The notes: generated by a model not told the origin, from the sequence alone. Positions 1 through 8,345 are shown, numbered from the stretch's first letter. The stretch: 64,000 nt of DNA from Planctomycetota bacterium (GCA_030950285.1 JAUZRR010000002.1:113827-177826), one strand, 5' to 3'. Numbers and translations: made by a program.

Positions 1-2106
1 GTCCGGGAGGACCCGTCCAATGTGGACGCGCTGATGATCGCCTACAGCGCCGCCGAGATCGCCGGCGACACGGACCGTGCCGCCGACTTTCTGCTCCGCG
101 CTTCCAACGCCGCCCCGCAGGATCCGAACCTCCGTCTCCTGCTTCCCGACGCGCTGGTGAAAGCCGGGCGTCTTGCTGCTGCAACGCAGCAGGCGACCTC
201 GCTGGCGACGCTCGAGTTGGAGGATCCCGCAACGATCCGCCGGCGTGCGGCCCTGCTCGTGCGGTACGGGCGCAGCGATCTGGCCCGCGCCGACTGGGAA
301 CGGCTCGCGCAGCTCGGCGACGACACCGCTGCGGTCCAGTTTGCCAGCGTGCTCGCAGCGCAGGGACAGACCGATCGCGCCGACGCCATGGTCGCCGAGG
401 TCATCGAGGCCGGCGACCCGAGCGACCTTGCGCGGGTTGCCGCGGCTGCGTACCTCGCGCGGCGGGGTGATATCGACCGGGGGCTGGAGTTGCTCGAAGG
501 TCTTCCCGCAGATGGGGTCGCCGGGAAGAGGAACAAGCTGATCGCCCGCTACCTCGTCGAGAACACTCCGGACCTCGACGCCGCCCGCCGCAACGAGGCG
601 ATGGCCGCCGCGGCGGACGATCCCGAGCTCTGGGCCGCGGCTGCGCAGGGGTTCATGGGCCTCATGCGGCTCGACGACGCCCAGCGGGTGATGGGGCTCG
701 GGCTCGCCGAGCATCCGGACAGCCCTTCGCTCATCGCGCTGCAACAGGCGTTCGCCGCCGATCAGTCGCAGGACCCCGCAGCCACCCTTGCGTTCCTGCG
801 CTCGACGCTCTCGCTGATCCCAAAGCCGGAGGCCGTCGCGATCGTGGGCCTTCTTGATCGTCGGCTGGGTGGCGAACTCGACGACGCGGGATTGATCGCA
901 TCGTTGCAAGAGATGATCGAATCGGCCCCGGGTTCGGACCTGGTGTGGCGCATACTCGTGGAAGCCCGGATCGTGGCGATGCGGCGCGACCAGCTCGCCG
1001 GGCGGTTCGATGAGGTGCAGCAAAGGGCCGACAAAGCCGCTGCAACACTGCGCGACGCGATGGACGCGCTGCCCGGCAACAGCTTGATCGCCCGCTTCGC
1101 CGCCGTGCGGTTCCGAGAGCTCGGCCGCCCGGAGGACGCGCTCTTTGCAGCCCGGCAATGGGCCGAGCGGGTCGGAAGGCCGAGCTTCGAGGTGGACCAG
1201 ATGATCGCGCTCCTGCTTGCCCAGCTCGGGCGCAGCCGCGAGGCGATGGTCGTGATCGAGCACTGGCAGGATGACATCGTCGCCGATCGGATGGCCCAGC
1301 CGGGCGATGCGTTCCTGCTGGCGGGCATCATGGGGACCAGCGGCAACAGCGCCGGAGCGGTCGAGCTCTTCGAGCCGATCGCGACCGGATCGCCCCAAGG
1401 CCTCGTCCTCGGGATCAGGCTGACCCGCTCGCTCGACGACGCGGCAACCGCGCGGGCGTGGCTCGATCAACTCGAGCCGCTCGTGCTCAGCGGGAACGAT
1501 CCCCGGACCGTCACCGAGTTCGGTGACGCCTGGTGGTGGCTGGCGGCCCGGACCGGTGAGGTGTCGGACGCCAGGCGGACTCTCGCGGCCATGGACCGGT
1601 TGCTCGCCACCCCCGCCGGGGACCAGCCGAGGATCCGGTTCATCAAGGCGATCGGCCACGAAAAGCTCGGGCAGACCGCCCAGGCGATCGAGCAGTACTA
1701 CGCGGTCGTCCAACAGAACCCCGCCTACCGGGACGCATGGAACAACCTTGCCTACGCCCTGCTGACAACCGGGGGGGACCTCGCCGAGGCGCTCCGGTGT
1801 GTCGATCAGGCGATATCCCTTGCCCAGAGCGCCGACGCTTCGGCGTCAACCCTCGCGGCCTACCTCGACACCAAGGCCCAGATCCTGATTGCGCTCGGGC
1901 GGGCCGACGAGGCGGTCTCGGTCTACCGTGAGGCGCTCGCTACGGTTCCGGAATGGCCCGTGGGAATCGTTGGCCTCGCGGAAGCGCAATATGCCTCTGG
2001 TGACCCTGACAAAGCACGTCATACCGTAGAAAACCTGGATGGGACAGACATCCCGGAAAACCTCTCCACGCGGGTGACAGCCCTGGTCGAGCAGCTCGGA
2101 GATTGA
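1..2106 (+). CDS. TPR-repeat protein, 5' truncated by window edge
   Basis: The reading frame is open to base 1, so the true start lies outside the window; the GTG at 22 is only an internal codon. About 700 residues are visible. They are Ala/Leu/Asp-rich helical pairs with recurring TPR-like patterns, and the clearest repeats are near the end (a motif reading AYRDAWNNLAYALL). No signal peptide or enzymatic domain is visible in this part. TPR arrays are protein-interaction scaffolds. The position just upstream of four genes for PEP-CTERM-tailed secreted proteins recalls the large TPR proteins of exosortase systems (PrsT), but similarity to that family cannot be tested by eye. Function is unassigned beyond scaffold. 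Confidence 0.85.
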   Translation, partial: VREDPSNVDALMIAYSAAEIAGDTDRAADFLLRASNAAPQDPNLRLLLPDALVKAGRLAAATQQATSLATLELEDPATIRRRAALLVRYGRSDLARADWERLAQLGDDTAAVQFASVLAAQGQTDRADAMVAEVIEAGDPSDLARVAAAAYLARRGDIDRGLELLEGLPADGVAGKRNKLIARYLVENTPDLDAARRNEAMAAAADDPELWAAAAQGFMGLMRLDDAQRVMGLGLAEHPDSPSLIALQQAFAADQSQDPAATLAFLRSTLSLIPKPEAVAIVGLLDRRLGGELDDAGLIASLQEMIESAPGSDLVWRILVEARIVAMRRDQLAGRFDEVQQRADKAAATLRDAMDALPGNSLIARFAAVRFRELGRPEDALFAARQWAERVGRPSFEVDQMIALLLAQLGRSREAMVVIEHWQDDIVADRMAQPGDAFLLAGIMGTSGNSAGAVELFEPIATGSPQGLVLGIRLTRSLDDAATARAWLDQLEPLVLSGNDPRTVTEFGDAWWWLAARTGEVSDARRTLAAMDRLLATPAGDQPRIRFIKAIGHEKLGQTAQAIEQYYAVVQQNPAYRDAWNNLAYALLTTGGDLAEALRCVDQAISLAQSADASASTLAAYLDTKAQILIALGRADEAVSVYREALATVPEWPVGIVGLAEAQYASGDPDKARHTVENLDGTDIPENLSTRVTALVEQLGD

Positions 2107-2374
2107 GCAGCAGACCAGCTGTCCGATAGTCGTCCAGACATCCCGTATATACGCCGTGTATTACAGGTATGGCCCCCTTGCAGCGTCCGCGAACTCGCGC
2201 AAGAACTACCTATTTTACTATTCTGCCAGTTTTGCTGTTACAAACCCATTGAAACGCTTGTTCTGTTCGTGATGAATGGGTAGACTCACACACATCATGT
2301 CTTGCCTGGGAGGCGGGAATTCAAAATTTGGTGGGTGGAATCGCACGCACTCGCGTGGAGAAGGGATCGAGAAA

Positions 2375-3031
2375 ATGAAGAAGGTATGCGCAATTGCGGC
2401 AGCGCTCGCGGTCGGTGTCACTGGAATGACGGCTGCGGCTCAGAATACTGTGGTCTTCAGCGACGGCCCGGGCAGTGTCGGCGGCGGCGAGTTCACCGCC
2501 GTGACATCTGACTTCGGCACATTCCAGACGTTCTGCATGGAGTACAACGAGAACCTCGACATTGTCGGCGGGACTACATACGAGTTCGATATCGCCACGA
2601 CTGTCAAGTTCAACGGTCTCGGTGAGGGCAACGAAGACCCGCTTGACTCGCGCTCGGCGTTCGTCTACCAGCGTTTCCGTGATGGAGAGATCCGCAACAT
2701 CCTCGGCGATCAGGGCCTTTCCGACGAGCGGGTCGCCAACGCCATCCAGATCGCGCTGTGGGATATCGAGGACGAAGGGATCGACTTCAGCTTCCACGCC
2801 GACTTCGCCAACTCGCAGGCACTGATCGCCGCGGCACAGTCCGCGATCGACAACGGTGACTGGGTCGGTATCGGCAACGTCCGAGTGATGAACAACTGGG
2901 TGATGGGGCAGAGCGGCACCACCGACGGTGCGCGTCAGGACACCCTGATTATCGTTCCGCTCCCGACCGGTGCTGCGCTCGCGGGCGTTGGCCTGTTCGG
3001 GCTCTCAGCTGCTCGGCGTCGCCGCAGCTAA
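2375..3031 (+). CDS. Secreted thioester-domain-like protein with PEP-CTERM-like tail (copy A)
   Basis: 218 residues. The start is ATG 2375 (MKKVCAIAAALAVGV), placed by a GGAGAAGG Shine-Dalgarno about 10 nt upstream and by the signal peptide it exposes; the longer frame from 2276 is not needed. The C-terminus is VPLPTGAALAGVGLFG plus a short hydrophobic run and RRRR, a PEP-CTERM-like envelope-sorting tail. Between them are FQTFCMEYNENL (Cys54) and NAIQIALWDIEDE (Gln125, Trp129). The latter fits the hydrophobic-Q-x-A-hydrophobic-W signature of Cys-Gln thioester domains, and the Cys sits in an aromatic-C-hydrophobic setting. Thioester domains bind targets covalently at cell surfaces. The fold call is by motif only. 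This copy is the most divergent of the four and resembles a common PEP-CTERM family with a GIGNVRV segment near the end. Confidence 0.8.
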   Translation: MKKVCAIAAALAVGVTGMTAAAQNTVVFSDGPGSVGGGEFTAVTSDFGTFQTFCMEYNENLDIVGGTTYEFDIATTVKFNGLGEGNEDPLDSRSAFVYQRFRDGEIRNILGDQGLSDERVANAIQIALWDIEDEGIDFSFHADFANSQALIAAAQSAIDNGDWVGIGNVRVMNNWVMGQSGTTDGARQDTLIIVPLPTGAALAGVGLFGLSAARRRRS

Positions 3032-3137
3032 GGGCGGACAGGAGTCTCTTGGGCCTCATCCCGTGGGTCGTTCCATGGACAGCTGGACATGACGGCTGGG
3101 ATAGAAAGGCAGTGCGAGCTTGGGAGGGCTTGCTTCT

Positions 3138-3797
3138 ATGAAACACACTCGCAACACACTCTTGACGATCGGTGTTTTTGCTCTCGCAGCAAGTTCTGCA
3201 ACGGCGGACCCGGTGTACATCCAGGATCTCGGCGCGAACGGGAACGTCGGCCGCGGAGTCTCGGTCACGCTCTCAAGCGGGCTGACCTTCGCCGACGGCT
3301 CGGCGAGCCGCATCATCTGGGCCGGGCAGCGCACCTTGCTGCTCGACGGCACCGAGCTCGATGTGTACAGCGCCGAGCTCACGGGTCTCAAGGGAGGCGA
3401 GGGGTGGTTCGAGTCGCAGACTGCCCAGGAAGCGCTCGGCGAGACCAAGGCCGACGCGATCGCGAGGCTCTTTGGGGCTCACGACGGCGGCCGGTTCAAC
3501 GGCCGCGAGCAGACCGTCGCGTTCCAGGCGATGCTCTGGGAGCTCGTCTACGACTACGACGGGACCGAAGAGAGCATCGATATGTCCACAGGCTCGGTGG
3601 TCTTTGGCCTTGTCAAGGCGGCCGAGTTTGAGGCGTTCAAGACCTCTGCGATGCGTGGCGGATCAAAGCCGGGGGTTGGCCTGGTGTCCAGCGACCCGCT
3701 CAACGATTCGTTCCGCATTGTTCCGCTTCCCTCGACAGCTGGGCTCGCCGTGTTCGGCCTGCTCGGGATCGCAGCCGCCGGCCGTCGGCGACTGTGA
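3138..3797 (+). CDS. Secreted thioester-domain-like protein, Cys replaced by Ser (copy B)
   Basis: 219 residues from ATG 3138, behind GGGAGG at 3122-3127; a TTG six codons upstream is less likely because it would overlap that Shine-Dalgarno. Signal peptide (MKHTRNTLLTIGVFALAASS), then a body clearly paralogous to the next two genes (FADGS.S..IWAGQ, KADAI.RLF, AFQAMLWELVYDYDG), then a tail VPLPSTAGLAVFGLLG..RRRL. The expected thioester Gln (Gln130) and Trp134 are kept, but the position matching the Cys of its neighbours is Ser78 (DVYSAEL against TYCTEL). This copy therefore should not form the intramolecular Cys-Gln bond. It could be a decoy, a structural paralogue or a decaying copy. A terminator-like hairpin follows the stop. 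Confidence 0.82.
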   Translation: MKHTRNTLLTIGVFALAASSATADPVYIQDLGANGNVGRGVSVTLSSGLTFADGSASRIIWAGQRTLLLDGTELDVYSAELTGLKGGEGWFESQTAQEALGETKADAIARLFGAHDGGRFNGREQTVAFQAMLWELVYDYDGTEESIDMSTGSVVFGLVKAAEFEAFKTSAMRGGSKPGVGLVSSDPLNDSFRIVPLPSTAGLAVFGLLGIAAAGRRRL

Positions 3798-3812
3798 AGG
3801 ATTGATCTTTCG

Positions 3813-3845
3813 CTCGGGACCGGCTGACGCCTGTCCCGAGTCTTT
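3813..3845 (+). terminator. Rho-independent terminator-like hairpin after copy B
   Basis: CTCGGGAC (3813-3820) pairs with GTCCCGAG (3833-3840) across a 12-nt loop. Only a short, weak T run (TCTTT) follows, so termination may be partial. Confidence 0.55.
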
Positions 3846-4043
3846 GGAAGAGTGACTTGCCAGCCATTTCTTGGGGGCAGGAAAAGGGAGATTTGTGCTC
3901 GCGTGCCCCGGTGCTTTGTGGTACCATGGCTCGCGGCATGCCGGGTGGAGCCGGTGTGTTCCCTTTGGTCAACAACAACTGTTGCCCGGCGGAATGTTCA
4001 GCTTTAGGGACATTCGACGGCATCGGAAGGAGAGATGAACGAT

Positions 4044-4709
4044 ATGAAGAAGAGTATTCTCGCATTGATTCTGGCCGGTGCTGCGGGCGTTGCGTCCGCC
4101 GACTCGGTCAACCTGACCTACGACGGCCAGGGCACCTACGGCAGCACCCTCACGGTTTCGCTCTCGGGCGGCCTGTTCTTCCAGAACGGCAGCTCGTCGA
4201 CGAACATCTGGGCCGGTCGGCTCGCAGTGACCGTCGACGGCCAGTCCGCCGAGACCTACTGCACCGAACTCACCCAGTGGGCGGCCTCGGGTGTGTTCGA
4301 CATCATCGCGCTCCCGGACGCCCCGCGTCCCGGCGAGGGCATGGGCCAGACCAAGGCCGACGCGATCCAGCAGCTCTACAACGCCACCAACGGCGCGATG
4401 GACGTTGACACCGACGCCGAAGCGGCCGCGTTCCAGGCGGTGATCTGGGAGATCGTTTACGATTATGACGGCACCGAGGCGACCATGTCGACCACGGCCG
4501 GGAACGTCCAGATGCTCGGCGTCAACGCCAGCCTCTTCAACCTCTACCGCGGGTACGCCAACGCCAACGGGGACAAGACCCCCTACGTCGCCGCGTACAC
4601 CAACGACACCGCCCAGGACATGCTGTTCACCGTTATCCCGCTCCCGGGCGCAGCGTTGATGGCGGGCCTCGGCCTGGCGGGCGTTGTGATCCGTCGCCGT
4701 CGCGCCTAA
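4044..4709 (+). CDS. Secreted thioester-domain-like protein with PEP-CTERM-like tail (copy C)
   Basis: 221 residues. ATG 4044 (MKKSILALILAGAAG) is preferred over ATG 4035, because the AAGGAGA Shine-Dalgarno at 4027-4033 would sit only about 1 nt from the earlier start. Signal peptide ending near ASADS, then NIWAGRL, TYCTELTQWAASG (Cys73), TKADAIQQLYNATNGA, and AFQAVIWEIVYDYDG (Gln131, Trp135), then the tail VIPLPGAALMAGLGLAG..RRRRA. Cys and Gln stand as in Cys-Gln thioester domains, which couple covalently to amines or other nucleophiles on a partner surface. It is nearly a duplicate of the next gene. A strong terminator follows, so it is probably a separate transcription unit. Confidence 0.83.
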   Translation: MKKSILALILAGAAGVASADSVNLTYDGQGTYGSTLTVSLSGGLFFQNGSSSTNIWAGRLAVTVDGQSAETYCTELTQWAASGVFDIIALPDAPRPGEGMGQTKADAIQQLYNATNGAMDVDTDAEAAAFQAVIWEIVYDYDGTEATMSTTAGNVQMLGVNASLFNLYRGYANANGDKTPYVAAYTNDTAQDMLFTVIPLPGAALMAGLGLAGVVIRRRRA

Positions 4710-4740
4710 GGCCGCTGCGACACAACTTGCGTTCTTCCCG

Positions 4741-4769
4741 AACCCGGACCTTTTCAGGTCCGGGTTTTT
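4741..4769 (+). terminator. Strong rho-independent terminator after copy C
   Basis: A perfect 10-bp stem, AACCCGGACC (4741-4750) with GGTCCGGGTT (4757-4766), has a 6-nt TTTTCA loop and runs into TTTTTC on the plus strand. Confidence 0.9.
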
Positions 4770-4945
4770 CTTATACCCACACCTCTCGGACTTTGCAGTT
4801 GCTATGGGACGCGGCACCCATTCCGAGAACCTGAATCTGCCCCTGAATCCCTGCGAAGCACTTGGAAAAAGCACTGGTACACCTCATGATTCTCCCAGCG
4901 GGTTCACCGCGTTTCTCAAACACCAAGTAGAGAGGGAAGATCCAT

Positions 4946-5620
4946 ATGAATCGCACCATCAAGGCCTCGTGTCTCGTTATTTCGCTCGGCTTTCTTGCTT
5001 CGGCCGCACACGCCGACAGCGTTTCGCTGACCTTCGACGGTATCAGCGGCAACTACGGCCAGAGCGTCGGCGTCTCGCTCTCCGGCGGGTACACATTCGC
5101 CGACGGCGACTCGTCCAAGAACATCTGGGCCGGCCAGCTCAGCTACACCGCCGACGGCGACGCCATCAAGACCTACTGCACCGAGCTCACCCAGTGGGCG
5201 GCCTCGGGTACCTACGACATCGTCAACGTGTCCAACGCCCCCTCCAGCGGCCCGATGGGCGCAGCCAAGGCCGACGCGATCTACCGCCTCTTCAACGCGA
5301 CCAACGGGGCTGCGGATATCGATACCAACGCCGAAGCCGCCGCGTTCCAGGCCACGATCTGGGAGATCGTCTACGACTTTGATTCGGGCATGAACTTCAC
5401 CGGCGGCAACGTCCAGTTCACCGGGCTGAACAACTCGCTGGTCAGCCTCTTCGCCGGGTACGCCAATGACACCCAGGGCGATTCGACACCCAACGTGATC
5501 GCCTACAGCAACCAGCAGTACCAGGACCAGCTCGGCATGCAGATCGTGCCGCTGCCCGGTGCCGCCGCGATGGCGGGCCTCGGCCTGGCGGGCATGGCGA
5601 CCCGTCGCCGTCGCGGGTGA
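4946..5620 (+). CDS. Secreted thioester-domain-like protein with PEP-CTERM-like tail (copy D)
   Basis: 224 residues from ATG 4946 behind an AGAGGGAAG Shine-Dalgarno. Signal peptide MNRTIKASCLVISLGFLASA, then YGQSVGVSLSGGYTFADG, NIWAGQL, KTYCTELTQWAASG (Cys78), KADAIYRLFNATNGA, AFQATIWEIVYDFDS (Gln135, Trp139), then the tail IVPLPGAAAMAGLGLAG..RRRRG. It is the closest paralogue of the preceding gene and was evidently produced by tandem duplication. The Cys and Gln of a putative internal thioester are both present. Exosortase-type processing would anchor or release it at the outer envelope; no exosortase gene lies in this window. Confidence 0.83.
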   Translation: MNRTIKASCLVISLGFLASAAHADSVSLTFDGISGNYGQSVGVSLSGGYTFADGDSSKNIWAGQLSYTADGDAIKTYCTELTQWAASGTYDIVNVSNAPSSGPMGAAKADAIYRLFNATNGAADIDTNAEAAAFQATIWEIVYDFDSGMNFTGGNVQFTGLNNSLVSLFAGYANDTQGDSTPNVIAYSNQQYQDQLGMQIVPLPGAAAMAGLGLAGMATRRRRG

Positions 5621-5659
5621 GCAAACACCCGTCCGACAACCGCATGTGACACACCGCGA

Positions 5660-5695
5660 GGGGAGGAGCCGAGGCTGCTCCCCTTGTTGTTTTTG
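5660..5695 (+). terminator. Rho-independent terminator after copy D
   Basis: GGGGAGGAGC (5660-5669) pairs with GCTGCTCCCC (5674-5683), with one internal mismatch and a 4-nt loop, followed by TTGTTGTTTTTG on the plus strand. Confidence 0.8.
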
Positions 5696-5737
5696 TGCGA
5701 GAGGTCCAGCCGTGCCCGACAGCTCGCCCGCCCAGCT

Positions 5738-6772
5738 CTATGCCGACGCCGCTCGCCCGTACTGCTGTTCGTAATAGTCGCGGTACGCCCCGGTGCGGAC
5801 CCGCTGCCACCACTCGGTGTTGTCCTGATACCAGCGCACCGTCTCGGCCAGCGCCCCGGGCCAGGCCGACCGCGTGGGGTGCCACCCCAGTTCTCGGGCG
5901 ATCTTCGTCGCGTCGATCGCGTACCGCCTGTCGTGCCCGAGCCGATCCTTCACCGGCTCGATCATCTCCTCGCCAAAGCCCATCAGCCCGAGGATCGAGT
6001 GGGTGAGCTCGATGTTCGAGCGTTCGTTGTTGCCCCCCACGTTGTAGACCTCGCCCGCGGTGCCCTTCTCGAGCACCGTCAGGATTGCCTCGCAGTGGTC
6101 GTCCACGTGCAGCCAGTCCCGGACGTTGAGCCCGTCGCCATAGAGCGGCACCTTCTTGCCCTCGATGAGGTTGGCGACAAAGAGCGGGATGACTTTTTCG
6201 GGGAACTGGTAGGGTCCGAAGTTGTTGCTGCAGCGGGTGGTCACGGTGTCCATGCCGAAGGTGTGGTGGTAGGCGCCGACGAGCAGGTCGCCGCTGGCTT
6301 TGCTCGCCGCGTACGGGCTGTTGGCGGTGATCGGCGTCTCCTCGGTAAAGAGCAGCGACTTGTCCTCAAGCGGGAGCGATCCATACACCTCGTCGGTCGA
6401 AACATAGAGAAACCGACGCGGCTTGCCCGGCGCTTTGCGGACCACATCAAGCATGACCTGCGTGCCCAGCACGTTCGTCCGAATGAACGGCTCGGAATCA
6501 AGAATCGACCGATCGACGTGACTCTCGGCTGCCATATGCACCACGGCGTCGGCCTCTTCAACCAGCGGCTCCATCGCGGCAGCGTCGCAGATGTCAGCCT
6601 TGACGAACCGGTACCGCGGGTCGCTCTCGATGCTGGTGAGGTTCTCGAGGTTGCCCGAATAGGTCAGCACGTCGGCGTTGATGACCCGGCAGTCGGGCCG
6701 GTTGGCGAGCAGGAAGCGGACGAAGTTGGCGCCGATGAATCCCGCACCGCCGGTAACCAGAATCGTTGTCAT
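5738..6772 (-). CDS. rfbB: dTDP-glucose 4,6-dehydratase (RmlB)
   Basis: 344 residues, the usual length. It is an NAD-dependent extended SDR enzyme converting dTDP-glucose to dTDP-4-keto-6-deoxyglucose, the second step of dTDP-L-rhamnose synthesis in the cytoplasm. Visible are the nucleotide-binding GGAGFIG at residues 8-14, the catalytic STDEVYG segment (Thr-Asp-Glu triad), YAASKASGD (the Tyr-x-x-x-Lys pair) and the ...RCSNNFGPYQ.PEKVIPLF substrate region. It starts at ATG 6772, with GAGGACAG about 9 nt upstream. It is the last gene of the cluster rmlA-rmlC-rmlD-rmlB, separated from rmlD by 96 nt. All family residues that can be checked are intact. Confidence 0.97.
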   Translation of the reverse strand: MTTILVTGGAGFIGANFVRFLLANRPDCRVINADVLTYSGNLENLTSIESDPRYRFVKADICDAAAMEPLVEEADAVVHMAAESHVDRSILDSEPFIRTNVLGTQVMLDVVRKAPGKPRRFLYVSTDEVYGSLPLEDKSLLFTEETPITANSPYAASKASGDLLVGAYHHTFGMDTVTTRCSNNFGPYQFPEKVIPLFVANLIEGKKVPLYGDGLNVRDWLHVDDHCEAILTVLEKGTAGEVYNVGGNNERSNIELTHSILGLMGFGEEMIEPVKDRLGHDRRYAIDATKIARELGWHPTRSAWPGALAETVRWYQDNTEWWQRVRTGAYRDYYEQQYGRAASA

Positions 6773-6868
6773 GATGGACTGTCCTCGTCTGTCGTTCTCT
6801 GGATCTGTCGTTGTTCGATGGTGTTCGCTGATCGTCTTGCGCTGCGTGGCAGGCCGGATGAAAGGAGA

Positions 6869-7735
6869 CTACGGCTCGAGGCGGCGCAGCACATCGGCCA
6901 GCGCAGCCTGCCAGGGTGTCATCGGCCCGATCAGGGATTCGGTTTCCGAAATGTCGAGCACGCTGTAGGCCGGGCGCGGGGCGGGGCTGGGGTACTCGTC
7001 CGAGCCGCAGGGATGGACTGTGGCGACCCCTTCGACAGGCCGGAGCAACCGCACAATCTCGCTGGCGAACTCGAACCACGAGCACTCGCCGCTGTCGGTA
7101 GCGTGCACATACCCCGAGGCATCGGCCCGCAGGAGCGCAAGGCTCGACCTGGCAAGCCCCTCGGCCGACGTCGGACGCCCGCGCTGGTCGTTGACGACGC
7201 GCAGCTCGGGCCTTGCCAACGCTGCGCCGGCGATCGTCCGCACAAAGTTCTTGCCCCACGGCGCATAGACCCAGCTGGTGCGGATGCACAGCCACGGCGA
7301 GCCCCCGCTGCCGACCCGATCGAGCAGCTCCTCGCCCGCTGCTTTGGAACGGCCGTAGGCATTCACAGGCTCGCGGGGATGATCGACGCGGTACGGCGAG
7401 TCGGCGTTGCCATCGAAGACGTAATCGGTCGAGTACGTCACAAAGCGGGTGTCCGCCTGCGCGCACGCTTCGGCGAGCAACCCCACCGCCTGGGCGTTGG
7501 CTGCGTGCGCCCGTTCGTACATCGTCTCGGCGTCGTCTACCGCGGTCCACGCCGCACAGTTGACCACGTGCGAATAGGACGCGACATCGAGGGCACGCAC
7601 CGCGTCCATGTCTTCAAGCTCGAGCCGATCCCGCCCGAGCGCATCGAACGGGATGGAGTGGGCGGTGAGCAGCCCTGTCCACGCTCTGCCGAGCATGCCG
7701 CGGGAGCCGAGGATGAGCACGCGATCGGGATGCAC
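6869..7735 (-). CDS. rfbD: dTDP-4-dehydrorhamnose reductase (RmlD)
   Basis: 288 residues from GTG 7735 (weak Shine-Dalgarno). An SDR enzyme making the final NAD(P)H reduction of dTDP-4-keto-L-rhamnose to dTDP-L-rhamnose. Visible: the Rossmann motif LILGSRGMLG near the N-terminus, NCAAWTAVDDAE, STDYVFDGN, and YGRSKAAGE with the catalytic Tyr and Lys. Length and motif order are those of the family. It stands between the epimerase-like gene (upstream, across a 9-bp tandem repeat) and rmlB (downstream), consistent with one biosynthetic unit. Confidence 0.95.
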   Translation of the reverse strand: MHPDRVLILGSRGMLGRAWTGLLTAHSIPFDALGRDRLELEDMDAVRALDVASYSHVVNCAAWTAVDDAETMYERAHAANAQAVGLLAEACAQADTRFVTYSTDYVFDGNADSPYRVDHPREPVNAYGRSKAAGEELLDRVGSGGSPWLCIRTSWVYAPWGKNFVRTIAGAALARPELRVVNDQRGRPTSAEGLARSSLALLRADASGYVHATDSGECSWFEFASEIVRLLRPVEGVATVHPCGSDEYPSPAPRPAYSVLDISETESLIGPMTPWQAALADVLRRLEP

Positions 7736-7771
7736 AGTTGGTCAGCCTCACTCTTTGGTGCGTGTGCGCGT

Positions 7772-7816
7772 GTGGGGGACGTGGGGGACGTGGGGGGCGT
7801 GGGAGGCGTGGGGGTT
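7772..7816 (+). repeat. Five tandem copies of a 9-bp GTGGGGGAC-type unit
   Basis: The units at 7772, 7781, 7790, 7799 and 7808 read GTGGGGGAC, GTGGGGGAC, GTGGGGGGC, GTGGGAGGC, GTGGGGGTT. They fill most of the spacer between the rmlC-like stop and the rmlD start. The G runs could form a quadruplex, and the array could vary in copy number. Confidence 0.85.
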
Positions 7817-8310
7817 TACTTGTGTTCGACGTGCCACGGGAAGCCGGCGAACGCATCGTGCTCGCAGCGGTCCTCGTCGGGGGAAGCCGGGTCGTAGGCG
7901 TGGGTGACGTAATAGAGCAGCCCGGCGGGTGTCGGGCCGACGGTCGCGGCGCCGTGCCACAGGGGCGGCGGGATGATGACCGTCCCGGGGCGCTTCTCCC
8001 CGATCACCAGCGACCAGCTCTTGCCCGCGTCCTGATCGTGGACGCCGACCTTGAGGTGCCCGAGCAGGCACATCCAGAAGTCGGTCTGCTTGTGATGGCG
8101 GTGCCAGGCTTTGATCACGCCGGGATACTGCACCGAGAAGTTGACCTGCCCTTGCGGCGCGAGCACGCCCTGCATCTGGTTCATGAGTGACCAGCCGCGG
8201 TCGTCGGTAAAGAACTGCGCGGGCACAAAGACCGGCTCGTTCAGTTCCTTTGCGCGCGCAAACGCTTCAGGGAGTGGGCCGGGGTGTGTCGTCGGGGCGG
8301 TGACCTTCAA
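7816..8310 (-). CDS. dTDP-4-dehydrorhamnose 3,5-epimerase family cupin (RmlC-like)
   Basis: 164 residues from TTG 8310. That start is supported by AGAGGAA 9 nt upstream, and the longer frame would run deep into rmlA. The body has cupin character: FTDDRGWS, NFSVQYPGVIKAWHRHHKQTDFW, GHLKVGVHD, PPPLWHGAATVG, YYVTHAYDP. RmlC epimerises C3 and C5 of dTDP-4-keto-6-deoxyglucose. The gene sits exactly where rmlC is expected, between rmlA and rmlD, so it very probably supplies that step. It differs from textbook RmlC (about 185 residues, RGLHYQ motif) and could instead be a related sugar ketoisomerase or epimerase. Family confident, exact reaction less so. Confidence 0.8.
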   Translation of the reverse strand: MKVTAPTTHPGPLPEAFARAKELNEPVFVPAQFFTDDRGWSLMNQMQGVLAPQGQVNFSVQYPGVIKAWHRHHKQTDFWMCLLGHLKVGVHDQDAGKSWSLVIGEKRPGTVIIPPPLWHGAATVGPTPAGLLYYVTHAYDPASPDEDRCEHDAFAGFPWHVEHK

Positions 8311-8345
8311 GAGTCGGTTCCTCTCGTGGGGTGGGTGCGTGTGGT

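Noticed and set aside
5684..7897. 737-codon plus-strand frame opposite rmlB and rmlD
   Set aside because: It is the antisense shadow of two unmistakable enzymes; high GC keeps the opposite frame free of stops.
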